DNA from: Alphaproteobacteria bacterium | GTDB taxonomy: Bacteria > Pseudomonadota > Alphaproteobacteria > JAGOMX01 | DNA length: 60,055 bases | Direction: 5' to 3' | Assembly (NCBI GenBank): GCA_017993335.1 | Contig: JAGOMX010000005.1 | Location: 1 to 60,055 of the forward strand | Part shown: in pieces, positions 8,123 through 16,511 of the stretch | Layout of the letters: each line of letters starts with the position of its first letter | Position numbering within the stretch: position 1 is the stretch's first letter | Made by a program: the position numbers and the translations under genes | Notes under the pieces: generated by a model | The model's database searches: none | The model's input: only the letters and a program-made list of their open reading frames with translations | Told to the model about the DNA's origin: nothing

Positions 8123-9286
8123 TCATACCACCTTCTCGCGTTCACGCATTTGATAAATGCCAAAAGCTAACACACTGCAGATCAAAACGTATACAGCCAA
8201 TCCTGTTAATCTAGATTCATCCGCCCATTCCGCGCTGAAGCTTCCAAGAAAAGAAAAGCTGGTGGCAAAAAGTCCACGTATGGATGAAGCCCGAGTTCTA
8301 GCTTCCTTAAATATATTGAGGGAAGTGCTAACCAAACTAGGAAACAGAAAGCCAAAACCCAATAGGAATATGGATAACGATAAACATATTGCTAAGAGTG
8401 ACTTGGGGAAGATGAAGACAGTAATCCATAACATGATTGCTGCCACTAGACCTAAATACAACCCCGTAAGTATGGTTTTATGGACCCCCATGTAAGACAT
8501 AAGCTTGCCAGCAAAATAACTGCCCGCAGCAAACCCGATAACCAAGACACCTATTGCAAAACCATAAAACTCGGGTGAAATGTCTAACTGGTCTTGCACA
8601 TAAAAGGGCAGAAATGTCAGATAGAACATCTCCGCTGAGCAATATAAGGGAAAAGGTAAAATCAGGATTAGAAAAGCCCGGCTAGACAAAATTTCTTTGT
8701 AGGAGGTTAGAATTTCAGAACTGGAATGATTTGATCGTTTATCTAGCGAAGCAGGTAAGACAAGCCATATATTAAAGGCGCTGGCCGCATATAAAATCAT
8801 GATTACGATGAATATAACATGCCAGCCTAAGTAGGTACTAATAATTCCTCCAAAAAATGGTGCAACGGCTGGAACCCCAGCAAATAAAACACCGAGCATG
8901 GCATAAATTTTTATAACCTTATCTTCTGCATAGATATCTTGAATAGCTGCCCATCCAATAACAGGGGCAACGGCGCCTCCTAATCCTTGCAAAAACCGGC
9001 CCAGTATAAGCCATTCAAGAGAAGGACTAAAGACGGTCAACACACTTGCTAACCCAGCCAACCCCATACCTAACAAAAGGAATTTCTTCTTACCAAACTT
9101 GTCGGCAAATAGCCCGGTCAGCACGGTAGATAGAATCGCCCCTAAAAGGTAATAGCTCATAGTCCTTTGGACTTCGTCGCTCGTTTCATTAAAATCACGA
9201 GCAATATCAGGCATGCTTGGGGTATAGATATCCGTGGATAAATAATATGTTAATATGGCCAGACTTATAACGACGGCGTGTTTCAC
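8123..9286 (-). CDS. MFS drug-efflux transporter, Bcr/CflA type
   Basis: The 387-residue, mostly hydrophobic protein has about 12 membrane helices. It shows the DHA1 signatures DIYTPSMPDIARDF after helix 1, GLFADKFGKKKFLL (the motif A loop G-x-x-x-D-R/K-x-G-R/K) between helices 2 and 3, and LGRFLQGLGGAVAPV in helix 4. This pattern is typical of the Bcr/CflA proton-driven antiporters for bicyclomycin or chloramphenicol-like drugs. The start is GTG at 9286 with AGGA 7 nt upstream. The two-domain GNAT gene follows 4 nt after its stop. Confidence 0.9.
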   Translation of the reverse strand: MKHAVVISLAILTYYLSTDIYTPSMPDIARDFNETSDEVQRTMSYYLLGAILSTVLTGLFADKFGKKKFLLLGMGLAGLASVLTVFSPSLEWLILGRFLQGLGGAVAPVIGWAAIQDIYAEDKVIKIYAMLGVLFAGVPAVAPFFGGIISTYLGWHVIFIVIMILYAASAFNIWLVLPASLDKRSNHSSSEILTSYKEILSSRAFLILILPFPLYCSAEMFYLTFLPFYVQDQLDISPEFYGFAIGVLVIGFAAGSYFAGKLMSYMGVHKTILTGLYLGLVAAIMLWITVFIFPKSLLAICLSLSIFLLGFGFLFPSLVSTSLNIFKEARTRASSIRGLFATSFSFLGSFSAEWADESRLTGLAVYVLICSVLAFGIYQMREREKVV

Positions 9287-9361
9287 TTCAATTTCCTACA
9301 AGGCTCATTACTTACTACTTAGTTCAGACAGCTACCATTTCCTCTTTTGCGTGGCATAAAA

Positions 9362-9395
9362 GGTTAGAGCGCCATTGCTAAATGGTGCCCTAACC
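9362..9395. other. Intergenic hairpin
   Basis: GGTTAG and GCGCCAT on the left pair with ATGGTGC and CTAACC on the right, with a single mismatch and a 6-nt loop. It lies between the start of the efflux gene (9286) and the stop of the exported-protein gene (9430), where it could end transcription of the latter; no T-run follows. Confidence 0.4.
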
Positions 9396-9429
9396 GCAGA
9401 TAAATTACAATCGCTGAAAGCGAGCTGAA

Positions 9430-9924
9430 TTACTCCATATTCAAATAACTTAACTTTTCTAATATATTCATGCGGTGTATAGGCGCATTATCCTCTTCGC
9501 CCTTAAATTTTGGCACGATCCCAAATGTTTTTCCGAGTTTCAGTCGCAGATCTTCTTGGGTATAAACGATCTTCTCATAAATAGCTTTATTATCATCCGT
9601 TAGTTTAATAGCTGCGCCTGTATGTGGGATGGCGCGAAAGAATTCTCTGTTGTCTTTATTAACAGCGATTTTCCCAATTTCTTGAGTGCTGCATTCCACA
9701 TCAAGCCAAGGATCCGTATTTTTAGAGCTTCCAAAAATAACCATTTCTTCGGGAGCCGCATTCTGCATTTCTTCAAATATAGGGGCTAAAAGACCCATAT
9801 TGTCGCTTACAACCTTTGTAAAGTAGCGTTCGGTATGATCTTCGTTATCTGATGCAAGTGCAATCGAAGTTTGAAAAACAAAACTGAGGGCAACAAGGGA
9901 TATGGTCGTTCTAAAGAATTTCAT
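9430..9924 (-). CDS. Exported protein of unknown function
   Basis: The 164-residue protein starts MKFFRTTISLVALSFVF, a clear signal peptide cut near ALA|SDNEDHT. The start at 9924 is preferred over 9936 because GGAG lies 6 nt before it. The mature protein is acidic, with one cysteine and no recognised family. A palindrome (9992-10007) lies 67 nt upstream, followed 23 nt later by a GATAAC -10 candidate; a second inverted repeat covers 9950-9969. It is probably secreted or periplasmic and co-regulated with the other genes sharing the palindrome. Confidence 0.75.
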   Translation of the reverse strand: MKFFRTTISLVALSFVFQTSIALASDNEDHTERYFTKVVSDNMGLLAPIFEEMQNAAPEEMVIFGSSKNTDPWLDVECSTQEIGKIAVNKDNREFFRAIPHTGAAIKLTDDNKAIYEKIVYTQEDLRLKLGKTFGIVPKFKGEEDNAPIHRMNILEKLSYLNME

Positions 9925-9949
9925 AGTTTGCTCCATGATAATTTTGATT

Positions 9950-9969
9950 GATAACCTTTTAAGGTTATC
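9950..9969 (-). promoter_or_regulatory. Inverted repeat over the promoter of the 9924 gene
   Basis: Nine-base arms GATAACCTT and AAGGTTATC flank a 2-nt centre. On the minus strand the repeat contains the candidate -10 box (9969-9964), so it may be an operator or form the 5' hairpin of the transcript. Confidence 0.4.
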
Positions 9970-9991
9970 TGGCTGTTTTCAGTATGGCAAT

Positions 9992-10007
9992 CCCGTAGAA
10001 ATACGGG
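9992..10007. promoter_or_regulatory. Lux-box-like palindrome, copy 1
   Basis: CCCGTA-GAAA-TACGGG lies 67 nt before the start of the exported-protein gene (9924, minus strand). Copies 2-4 are at 11580, 15236 and 18952. With -10 at 9969 its centre would fall near -43, the usual position of a LuxR-type activator site. Confidence 0.55.
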
Positions 10008-10028
10008 GGTCCTTCTAACCTGATGCTG

Positions 10029-10985
10029 TCAAAGTATCTTCGCCACTGCCGTATCCCGCGGATCAGTTTCATGATTTTCAGGGTCATCAAACGGCATGGG
10101 CATATACCCATGCTTTTGGTAGAAGTTGAGAGATTCAGATCTGGATTCTATATGCAAGCTTTGATATCCCTGAACTTTAAGCCATTGCTCGCAAAGAGCT
10201 AAGAACTGTCCGCCGAAGCTCATGTTGCGGAACGGCTCATCTATAACGATGATGCGCATGGCTGCGCGTTGTTCTGGCCATAATTGTAGATGGGTATAGC
10301 CAATAATGGTTGTGCCTTGGTACAAGACTAAATGCACGTGCTCTGGATGATCAAAGGTCCAGGTATAGGGATCGGCAATAGGTACCAAATCGAAGAAATA
10401 TTTCTTTCGAAAAGCCTTGGCTGCATCCCACTCGGCATAATGGGTGCAGCGAAGCATTCTGATCCGATTGAATCCGGTTAGGGCTTGAATTTTACGTATA
10501 AAATTGGCCTTGCCTAAATTGTAGCCCGAAAAAGGAGGATTCTTAATCTCAAATGATGATTCATGAGACAAAAGCTCCGTTTTCAAAGCAGCATATTTAT
10601 CACGAGCTTCCGGATGTGTGCGTAAGTAATCTCTAAACTTGAGATTTAACTCAATTTCTGGATGGTCAGTCTGGAATAAGTGTAAGTTTATGTCGACTTC
10701 TCCCCGCTTACTAAATCCAAACTGTAGCGGAATGTTGAATTCACCTCTATAGGCATAACCGATGGACTCTAATCGTTTTATGGTTTCCGCAGGATTTGCA
10801 GCCACAACAAGAATGTCTATCTTGGGTTTGGCAACCAAACCCGGCACAGATGTCGACCCCACATGATGGATCTCAAGACAATTATCGCCAAGGGCAAGTT
10901 TTATTGCACTTGCCTCTTCCTCAAACATTTCAGGCCAGTTTGCATTATACGGAACGACTTCAATATGTCTGGTTTGTGTGGTCAT
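10029..10985 (-). CDS. GrpB-GNAT fusion protein
   Basis: The 318-residue protein joins two domains. Residues 1-170 are a GrpB-family domain (nucleotidyltransferase-like fold) with PYNANWPEMFEEE, HHVGSTSVPGL and KPKIDILV, all hallmarks of that family. Residues about 175-318 form a GNAT domain ending FYQKHGYMPM; its acetyl-CoA loop is degenerate (FRNMSFGGQFL). GrpB proteins are sometimes fused to acetyltransferases or dephospho-CoA kinase. Its ATG lies 5 nt after the preceding GNAT stop, so the two are co-transcribed. The reaction is unknown. Confidence 0.87.
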   Translation of the reverse strand: MTTQTRHIEVVPYNANWPEMFEEEASAIKLALGDNCLEIHHVGSTSVPGLVAKPKIDILVVAANPAETIKRLESIGYAYRGEFNIPLQFGFSKRGEVDINLHLFQTDHPEIELNLKFRDYLRTHPEARDKYAALKTELLSHESSFEIKNPPFSGYNLGKANFIRKIQALTGFNRIRMLRCTHYAEWDAAKAFRKKYFFDLVPIADPYTWTFDHPEHVHLVLYQGTTIIGYTHLQLWPEQRAAMRIIVIDEPFRNMSFGGQFLALCEQWLKVQGYQSLHIESRSESLNFYQKHGYMPMPFDDPENHETDPRDTAVAKIL

Positions 10986-10990
10986 TTTTC

Positions 10991-11488
10991 CTACCCTTCA
11001 AACAGTAAAGCCATGCTGATGACGTTGATATAAACACCATCGATCAAAGCGTCTTTCTTCTTGATGCCCTCCACCTGAAATTTGAATTTTTTATAAAACT
11101 CTAGGGCACGGGTATTACCCTCGTATACAGTCAAAGAAACTCGGGTTAACCCGCAAGCTCGGGCCGCATCGAGAGATGTCTGCATTAGCGCTGCTCCAAT
11201 ACCTTGGTCTCTATATCCAGTCATCAAGCCCATTCCTAACACACCACAATGTGCATGCACGGGCCTATCAGAAGGTACAATATCGCACCAGCCAACAATC
11301 TTGCCCTCCACAAGCGCAACAAACTGAGGGGCTTTCCTTTCGATGTTACCAAGCACAAAGGCGCGAAACCTTTCCAACGGTGGACCTTCCAGGAAAGCGA
11401 TGTATTTGCGTTCACGGGCTACGCTATCCAGGACTTTCCAGAATCCTTCTATGTGCTCTTCCTTGGTGGGTAAAATTTCATAATTCAT
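10991..11488 (-). CDS. GNAT acetyltransferase
   Basis: The 165-residue GNAT starts MNYEILPTKEEHIEGFW. ATG at 11488 is chosen because the preceding in-frame stretch to 11578 does not look like GNAT and a GAG site precedes 11488. The acetyl-CoA loop is YRDQGIGAALM and the C-terminus has EFYKKFKFQVEG, resembling L-amino-acid or RimI-like acetyltransferases. It is followed 5 nt later by the GrpB-GNAT gene. A lux-box-like palindrome lies 91 nt upstream, shared with the divergent gene at 11670. Confidence 0.85.
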   Translation of the reverse strand: MNYEILPTKEEHIEGFWKVLDSVARERKYIAFLEGPPLERFRAFVLGNIERKAPQFVALVEGKIVGWCDIVPSDRPVHAHCGVLGMGLMTGYRDQGIGAALMQTSLDAARACGLTRVSLTVYEGNTRALEFYKKFKFQVEGIKKKDALIDGVYINVISMALLFEG

Positions 11489-11579
11489 ATCTTTAATCTC
11501 AATGTTTCGAAACAACCAGTAGTTACTCTCCACCAAAGCGGTCAAAACAGCATGGCTATAAATAAGGAAAAATTGCAAT

Positions 11580-11595
11580 CCCGTAATATTACGGG
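11580..11595. promoter_or_regulatory. Lux-box-like palindrome, copy 2
   Basis: CCCGTAATATTACGGG is a perfect 16-nt palindrome between divergent genes. It ends 74 nt before ATG 11670, with a CATAAC -10 candidate at 11620-11625. On the other strand it lies 91 nt from ATG 11488. It shares the flank GCAAT with copy 1. Confidence 0.55.
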
Positions 11596-11669
11596 GGCCA
11601 GTATTTACTATCCAGCTACCATAACCTCAGTTGTTGTGGTAAAACAATGGAAATCGCACGGAAAACGAA

Positions 11670-12191
11670 ATGAATATAACTTTTAAACCCCTGCAAACAG
11701 ATCATCTGCCACTCCTCTTTAAGTGGCTTGAAAAACCTCATGTGCAGATTTGGTGGGATCCTGGTGTTGATTTGACGCCTGAGTTGCTTCAGGAAAAATA
11801 CGGTTCTTATCCTGATGGATATTATGTGGAAGACGGCATCAAAAAACCGTTGAATGCCTTTATTGTAGAGATTGACCATCATCCGGTAGCGTATACGCAG
11901 CTTTATGATATCCGTAATTACCCTGGTGCCGCCAAGATTCCTGAAGTACAGCTTCTTGCAAACTGTACGGGTTTGGATATTTTCTTAGGAGATGAGGCGT
12001 ATGTGGGCAAGGGCTATGGCACAGCGATTTTGAAAGAATTTCTGTCCCGACATGTCGCCCCTTCACACGAGGCTTGTTTTGTTGACCCGGATAAGAACAA
12101 CCTTCAGGCCATTCGAGCTTACGAGAAAGCTGGCTTTCGGACCCTGCAAGAAGCGGGGAAAACTGTGTGGATGATGTGGAAGAAAATATGA
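11670..12191 (+). CDS. AAC(6')-like aminoglycoside N-acetyltransferase homolog
   Basis: The 173-residue protein follows the AAC(6')-Ib pattern closely: FKWLEKPHVQIWWDPG near the N-terminus, a central IVEIDHHPVAYTQLYD, GLDIFLGD before the acetyl-CoA loop YVGKGYGTAIL, and FVDPDKNNLQAIRAYEKAGF at the end. Known relatives acetylate the 6'-amine of aminoglycosides or act as siderophore acetylases. It is preceded by a lux-box-like palindrome and overlaps the Nudix gene by ATGA. True drug resistance is inferred, not shown. Confidence 0.85.
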   Translation: MNITFKPLQTDHLPLLFKWLEKPHVQIWWDPGVDLTPELLQEKYGSYPDGYYVEDGIKKPLNAFIVEIDHHPVAYTQLYDIRNYPGAAKIPEVQLLANCTGLDIFLGDEAYVGKGYGTAILKEFLSRHVAPSHEACFVDPDKNNLQAIRAYEKAGFRTLQEAGKTVWMMWKKI

Positions 12192-12781
12192 CTTTCGAAT
12201 GTCAAACGAGAACGGATGAAAACTCAATTAATGCCAGGCTTGTTGTTGAGCAAGTTGTAGCTGAAATTTCAGCATTTGATGACCTTGAGCAAGACCACAT
12301 TGAAGACACGTTGGCTTGGATCAGAAGTGGCGCACCCATCTTTCGTTTAGCAAAGCCCGACATTCCAAAGAAACACTTGGTTTCCTATTTTGTTTTGCTT
12401 GATAGACGAGAAAAAAAGATTCTGCTCGTGGACCATAAAAAAGCCCTTCTTTGGCTGCCAGCTGGAGGACATGTGGAACCAAACGAGAACCCGAGAGAAA
12501 CGGTTCGTCGCGAATGCCTGGAAGAATTGGGAGTAGAAGCTGAATATATTCTTGATAAACCTATCTTTCTGACGTCCACCGTAACCGTTGGCTTAACCGC
12601 CGGTCACACGGACGTGAGTCTGTGGTATGTGCTTAAAGGAAATGTGAATCAATCATATAAGTACGACCCAAGCGAGTTCAACTCTATCCGCTGGTTTGGG
12701 TTAGATGAAATACCATATGAAAAGTCAGATCCTCACATGGGCCGGTTTGTTGAGAAATTGAAGGGAATGTTAAATGGATAA
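12188..12781 (+). CDS. Nudix hydrolase
   Basis: The 197-residue protein carries a complete Nudix box (G-x5-E-x7-R-E-x-x-E-E-x-G) at about residues 92-114, including GGHVEPNENPRETVRRE, then LEELGV. The start at 12188 gives an ATGA overlap with the AAC(6')-like gene; an in-frame ATG at 12167 would overlap further. Nudix enzymes cleave nucleoside-diphosphate-linked compounds using Mg2+ held by the E-E pair. The particular substrate is not determinable. The next GNAT gene overlaps its end by 8 nt. Confidence 0.9.
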   Translation: MTFECQTRTDENSINARLVVEQVVAEISAFDDLEQDHIEDTLAWIRSGAPIFRLAKPDIPKKHLVSYFVLLDRREKKILLVDHKKALLWLPAGGHVEPNENPRETVRRECLEELGVEAEYILDKPIFLTSTVTVGLTAGHTDVSLWYVLKGNVNQSYKYDPSEFNSIRWFGLDEIPYEKSDPHMGRFVEKLKGMLNG

Positions 12782-13271
12782 TATGAACATAAGACTGTTA
12801 ACGCCTAACGACTGGCAAGCATGGCAGCATATACGTTTGGAAGGCTTGAAAAACGATCCTGAAGCGTTTGGCTCATCTTACGAAGAAGAATGTAACCAAT
12901 CAGAAGTTGAACTAAAGGCATTCTTGGAAAAAAGCATTATTTTTGGTGCCTTTGTTAGCAAGGAATTGGTCGGTTGCGCCGGCTTTTACGCTCTCGATAC
13001 GTTTAAAAAGAAGCATATAGGGTTTCTTTATGGCATGTATGTAAACCCCGAGCAAAGAGGAAAAGGAATTGCCAATCAATTGGTAAGGGCCGTTATTGAT
13101 CACGCCAAGCCTCGAATTCTTCAGCTTCACTTAACTTGTGTGACAACAAAAACTGCAGCTTTCCAGCTTTATCAAAAACACGGCTTTAGAGTTTTTGGAA
13201 CCGAACCTCGTTCTTTAAAAATCGGCGATCAATATGTGGATGCATATTTGATGGTGCAAGAGCTTGACTGA
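12774..13271 (+). CDS. GNAT acetyltransferase
   Basis: The 165-residue protein is a single-domain GNAT: IRLLTPNDWQAWQHIRLEGL at the start, the acetyl-CoA loop QRGKGIANQLV and the end AFQLYQKHGFRVFG. The start overlaps the Nudix stop by 8 nt; a second in-frame ATG at 12783 is also possible. It belongs to the rightward operon 11670-14632. The substrate is unknown. Confidence 0.87.
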   Translation: MDNMNIRLLTPNDWQAWQHIRLEGLKNDPEAFGSSYEEECNQSEVELKAFLEKSIIFGAFVSKELVGCAGFYALDTFKKKHIGFLYGMYVNPEQRGKGIANQLVRAVIDHAKPRILQLHLTCVTTKTAAFQLYQKHGFRVFGTEPRSLKIGDQYVDAYLMVQELD

Positions 13272-13285
13272 TTTAGGATTGATTT

Positions 13286-14632
13286 ATGGCTGATATTAAC
13301 CACATTCTTTTTTGGGCTAAGGAAACTTTGTCTTCACTCCAATATGATATCCAAGGCGAACCCAAAATCGTCCGAGAAGTCCCTTGGTCTTGCGTATACA
13401 GCTTTAATACATCCAAAGGCAGGGTGTTTCTGAAATACATGGATCCGGAGTTTTCTCTTGAGCCTAAGCTGCTCAAATATCTGCATGATAATGTAACTCA
13501 AAACGTTACGGAGGTGATCGCCTCTGACGGGCAGTTATCATGTTTTCTGATGAAAGATGCAGGAGAGCCTTTGCGACCCATATTAAAAGCTGAATTCAAC
13601 CAAGAGCTTTTTGCTCACGCTCTTACGCTTTGTGCAGATATTCAATTAACATGTATTCCGCATGTGGATAGGTTGATTGCTTTAGGTATCAATGATTGGC
13701 GACTAGATAAGATACCAATTCTATACAAGGAATTTATTGATAAAAAAGAGTTACTCAAAGCCGACGGTTTGACGGAATCAGAAATCGAACAGCTTCACCA
13801 TCTGACCTCAACAATGGATTACTTATGCGATAAATTAAAGGCGTATGGAATTCCTGAAACGATTGAGCATTGCGATTTTCATGACAATAATATCCTTATT
13901 CAGGATGCCGTTATGACCATCAATGATTGGGGTGATGCCAGCATATCCCATCCGTTTTTCTCATGTGTCTCTGCCTTGGAAAGCGCCAAACGGAATCATA
14001 ATCTTCAGGATGATGCATATATGAAAATTCTTTGTACCTATCTGGACAAGTGGAGTAGCTATGGAAGCAAACAGGATCTCCTGACAGCATTCACGCTGGC
14101 AAGACAAATCCGATTCTTCATGTTTGCGCTTAGTTTCAGCCGAATCAAATCATGCCCAGAAATCGATAAATTTCCAGAGTTCAATGGTTATATGGCGGAA
14201 GCATTGAGGAGTTTTATAACATCGGGTTATATCATACCGATTGAACCATCACATCCTGAACTTCCAGCGGTGATTGCGTATAGCATAGGCAATCCAACCG
14301 ATGAGAGAGTTCAAAAGATTTTGGATGGCTACAGGGGCCAAAACAACCCTCTCATAGGATATTTCGTTGGCGGCAATCTTGCTGGTGTAATTGGTCTTGA
14401 AATCTCGCAAGACTCTGCCACTATTCAACACATTAGCGTCCTGCCCAACTATCAATCCAACGGCATTGGCAAGCAGCTGGTTCACCATGTAATGAAGCAA
14501 TTTTCTCCTAAAACCCTATCGGCAGAAACAGATGCAGACGCCGTTGGTTTTTACCGAGCCATGGGTTTTGAATGCTCGGCTTCTCAAGGAAAATTCGGGA
14601 CGCGCTATATATGCGTGCGCATAAATTGTTAA
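13286..14632 (+). CDS. Aminoglycoside phosphotransferase-like kinase fused to GNAT
   Basis: The 448-residue protein has an APH/choline-kinase fold at residues about 1-320, with the Brenner motif HCDFHDNN (catalytic Asp, about residue 196) and INDWGD replacing the DFG-type metal motif. A GNAT domain follows at about 340-448 with loop YQSNGIGKQLV and VGFYRAMGFECS. The order APH then GNAT is the reverse of the classic bifunctional AAC(6')-APH(2''). It lies in an operon with the AAC(6')-like and Nudix genes. Phosphorylation and acetylation of an aminoglycoside or other aminated metabolite is inferred from the folds. Confidence 0.88.
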   Translation: MADINHILFWAKETLSSLQYDIQGEPKIVREVPWSCVYSFNTSKGRVFLKYMDPEFSLEPKLLKYLHDNVTQNVTEVIASDGQLSCFLMKDAGEPLRPILKAEFNQELFAHALTLCADIQLTCIPHVDRLIALGINDWRLDKIPILYKEFIDKKELLKADGLTESEIEQLHHLTSTMDYLCDKLKAYGIPETIEHCDFHDNNILIQDAVMTINDWGDASISHPFFSCVSALESAKRNHNLQDDAYMKILCTYLDKWSSYGSKQDLLTAFTLARQIRFFMFALSFSRIKSCPEIDKFPEFNGYMAEALRSFITSGYIIPIEPSHPELPAVIAYSIGNPTDERVQKILDGYRGQNNPLIGYFVGGNLAGVIGLEISQDSATIQHISVLPNYQSNGIGKQLVHHVMKQFSPKTLSAETDADAVGFYRAMGFECSASQGKFGTRYICVRINC

Positions 14633-14656
14633 AATCTAATATTTGGAGATTTGTAA

Positions 14657-15214
14657 GTGAGTGCTGTAAAAGAACCTAGTCAAAGTAAGCTCAAAAACAT
14701 CCTCATCGTCGGCTGTTCTGGTGGGGGTAAATCTACGCTAGCTGAGCACTTAAGCGAGATGACTGGCTTAAGAGTAATCTATATGGATCACATCTATTGG
14801 AAGCCAGGTTGGGACCTACGGTCTCAAGAAGACATCACCGCTTTGATCACAAAGGAAATACAAAAGGATGGCTGGATTTGCGAAGGCAATAATGCACAGA
14901 CCTTCCATTTACGCGTACCCAAAGCACGGATGCTCATCTGGCTTGATTTGCCAAGACGTACATGCCTTTGGCGAGTGATAAAGAGGACTATCAAATATTA
15001 TGGAAAAACAAGGGAGAATAGTCCTCAAGGTTGCCCAGAACGCTTCGACTGGGATTTTTTTAAATGGATCTGGAATTATAACAAGGTCAGTCACCCGAAG
15101 CTGGAGAAACTATATCATGAGACCGAAGGTCAGCTTGAGCGGTATCATTTACGGTCTGCCCAAGAGGTTGATCAGTTTATCAAGGCCATGAAACAAACTT
15201 CATCAAAAACTTAA
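14657..15214 (+). CDS. P-loop kinase, FlaR/topology-modulation-like
   Basis: The 185-residue protein has a Walker A GCSGGGKST near residue 20 and the adenylate-kinase-like follow-up VIYMDHIYWKPGW, then WICEGNN. This series is typical of the DNA topology modulation protein (FlaR)/AAA_18 kinases, whose true role is poorly defined. The start is GTG at 14657 with GGAG upstream. It ends the resistance-like operon. Confidence 0.83.
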   Translation: MSAVKEPSQSKLKNILIVGCSGGGKSTLAEHLSEMTGLRVIYMDHIYWKPGWDLRSQEDITALITKEIQKDGWICEGNNAQTFHLRVPKARMLIWLDLPRRTCLWRVIKRTIKYYGKTRENSPQGCPERFDWDFFKWIWNYNKVSHPKLEKLYHETEGQLERYHLRSAQEVDQFIKAMKQTSSKT

Positions 15215-15235
15215 TCTATCATTCCAACCTTAAAC

Positions 15236-15253
15236 CCCCGTATTCTTACGGGG
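15236..15253. promoter_or_regulatory. Lux-box-like palindrome, copy 3
   Basis: CCCCGTA-TTCT-TACGGGG ends 72 nt before the F-box GTPase start at 15326. A TATTAA -10 candidate begins at 15277, 24 nt after the palindrome. Confidence 0.55.
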
Positions 15254-15325
15254 TAGCAGGTTTTAATCATACAGCGTATTAAACTGAGTTGCCCATGAGG
15301 TGTTGATGAGTTTAGGAGAGTATAA

Positions 15326-16372
15326 ATGAAGTTCCGTTATTTAAAGGCTGCCAGTTTGGCTTTGATGTTGGTTTTTATACAAAACTGTTATGCGAGCGAT
15401 AGTGAAGATAATGCTGCATCTGGAAGAAGTAGATCATCTAGTATAGATTTAATGGAGATGGCAACAGCTTCTCAAGAAGAAATCCCTGCTCACTTCAGTT
15501 GTATATCCACTTTACCGAATGATCTTAAAGGATACCTTTGTTCTTTTTTCCCAACTCACAAAGAACTGAGTGCAATGTCTCAGGTCTCAAGGGAATGGCA
15601 TGGTATTATTAACGGTTATATCAAAGGCGCTACTATTATCATGGGAGATGCGGGTACAGGTAAAAGTGCATTAGTTCACGTGATGGCAAATGCAAAGCTT
15701 ATGTCCTTTCTTAAGTCAGATGGATGGCATCTCCAAGCTGAAAATGAAATGCCAGAATTTGCAATTGCCAAAGGTTACATAGGCTCAGATTCTGTTGGCG
15801 CACACTTTGATCACAAAAATAGGGAGCTGATCTTTGATTGCCCGGGCCTACGCTCAGGCACCTCAGGCGAATTTAGAAGGGCAACAACAGTCTACAAATT
15901 ACTGCAATCCCTTAAGATGAAAGTAAGAGTGCTGCTGGTTATGCGTTCTCATGATTTACATAATCCCGGCGGGACAGGCTTCGCAAATTTACATGGAAAC
16001 ATCTTGAATAGGGTCGTAAAAATTTTTCCTGATATGGAAAAACTCAAAAATGTGTTGCAACTTGTACTAACGAAAGGGGACGCGATGCATTTCGTTGACC
16101 ATCGGATACCTTCTGTGGAAACCCTGATAAACCATACACTAGGAAGACAAAGTTTTGATATGAAGTTTTCTGAGAAAGTTGCTGAGTTGTTGAGATTTAT
16201 AATGACCCAGCCCCACAGAACAGCCCATTTTCATTTAGGTGTCGGTCAGGATGCGTTTACACCCAGGGAAGACCTATTGGCTTTATTGAGTAACCGTACC
16301 TACGCAGTAATGCCCGAATCGGCCGCACCTGACGAGCGCAATTTTGATGAAAATGGTGATGGCGGGTGGTAG
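15326..16372 (+). CDS. Exported F-box-like/GTPase protein
   Basis: The 348-residue protein has a signal peptide (to about residue 23, cut before SDSEDN). Residues about 61-100 look like an F-box (STLPNDLKGYLCSFF, then LSAMSQVSREWHGII). A GTPase domain follows: Walker A GDAGTGKS at 107-114, switch II DCPG at 171-174 and TKGD (N/TKxD) at 249-252, as in AIG1/septin-like GTPases. F-box proteins bind SKP1 of eukaryotic SCF ubiquitin ligases and are known as effectors in intracellular bacteria. It may be a host-directed effector. It is preceded by a lux-box-like palindrome; GGAGAG precedes the start. Confidence 0.75.
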   Translation: MKFRYLKAASLALMLVFIQNCYASDSEDNAASGRSRSSSIDLMEMATASQEEIPAHFSCISTLPNDLKGYLCSFFPTHKELSAMSQVSREWHGIINGYIKGATIIMGDAGTGKSALVHVMANAKLMSFLKSDGWHLQAENEMPEFAIAKGYIGSDSVGAHFDHKNRELIFDCPGLRSGTSGEFRRATTVYKLLQSLKMKVRVLLVMRSHDLHNPGGTGFANLHGNILNRVVKIFPDMEKLKNVLQLVLTKGDAMHFVDHRIPSVETLINHTLGRQSFDMKFSEKVAELLRFIMTQPHRTAHFHLGVGQDAFTPREDLLALLSNRTYAVMPESAAPDERNFDENGDGGW

Positions 16373-16424
16373 GAATCAAAAACGCGCAAGCTATTTGATA
16401 ATAAAACAGGAACAAAAATATTAC

Positions 16425-16450
16425 GGCCCACCTTGCATAAAGTGTGGGCC
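16425..16450. other. GC-rich hairpin between F-box and POT genes
   Basis: GGCCCAC at 16425-16431 pairs with GTGGGCC at 16444-16450. It could end transcription of the F-box gene, but no T-run follows. Confidence 0.35.
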
Positions 16451-16511
16451 GACCCTATATAAGGTAGGAAAGATACATTTACAAAATTTAACGATTAAAG
16501 ACGGCATTGTT

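Noticed and set aside
8157-8495. 112-codon frame on the plus strand
   Set aside because: It lies antisense to the well-supported MFS gene and has no domain-like features.
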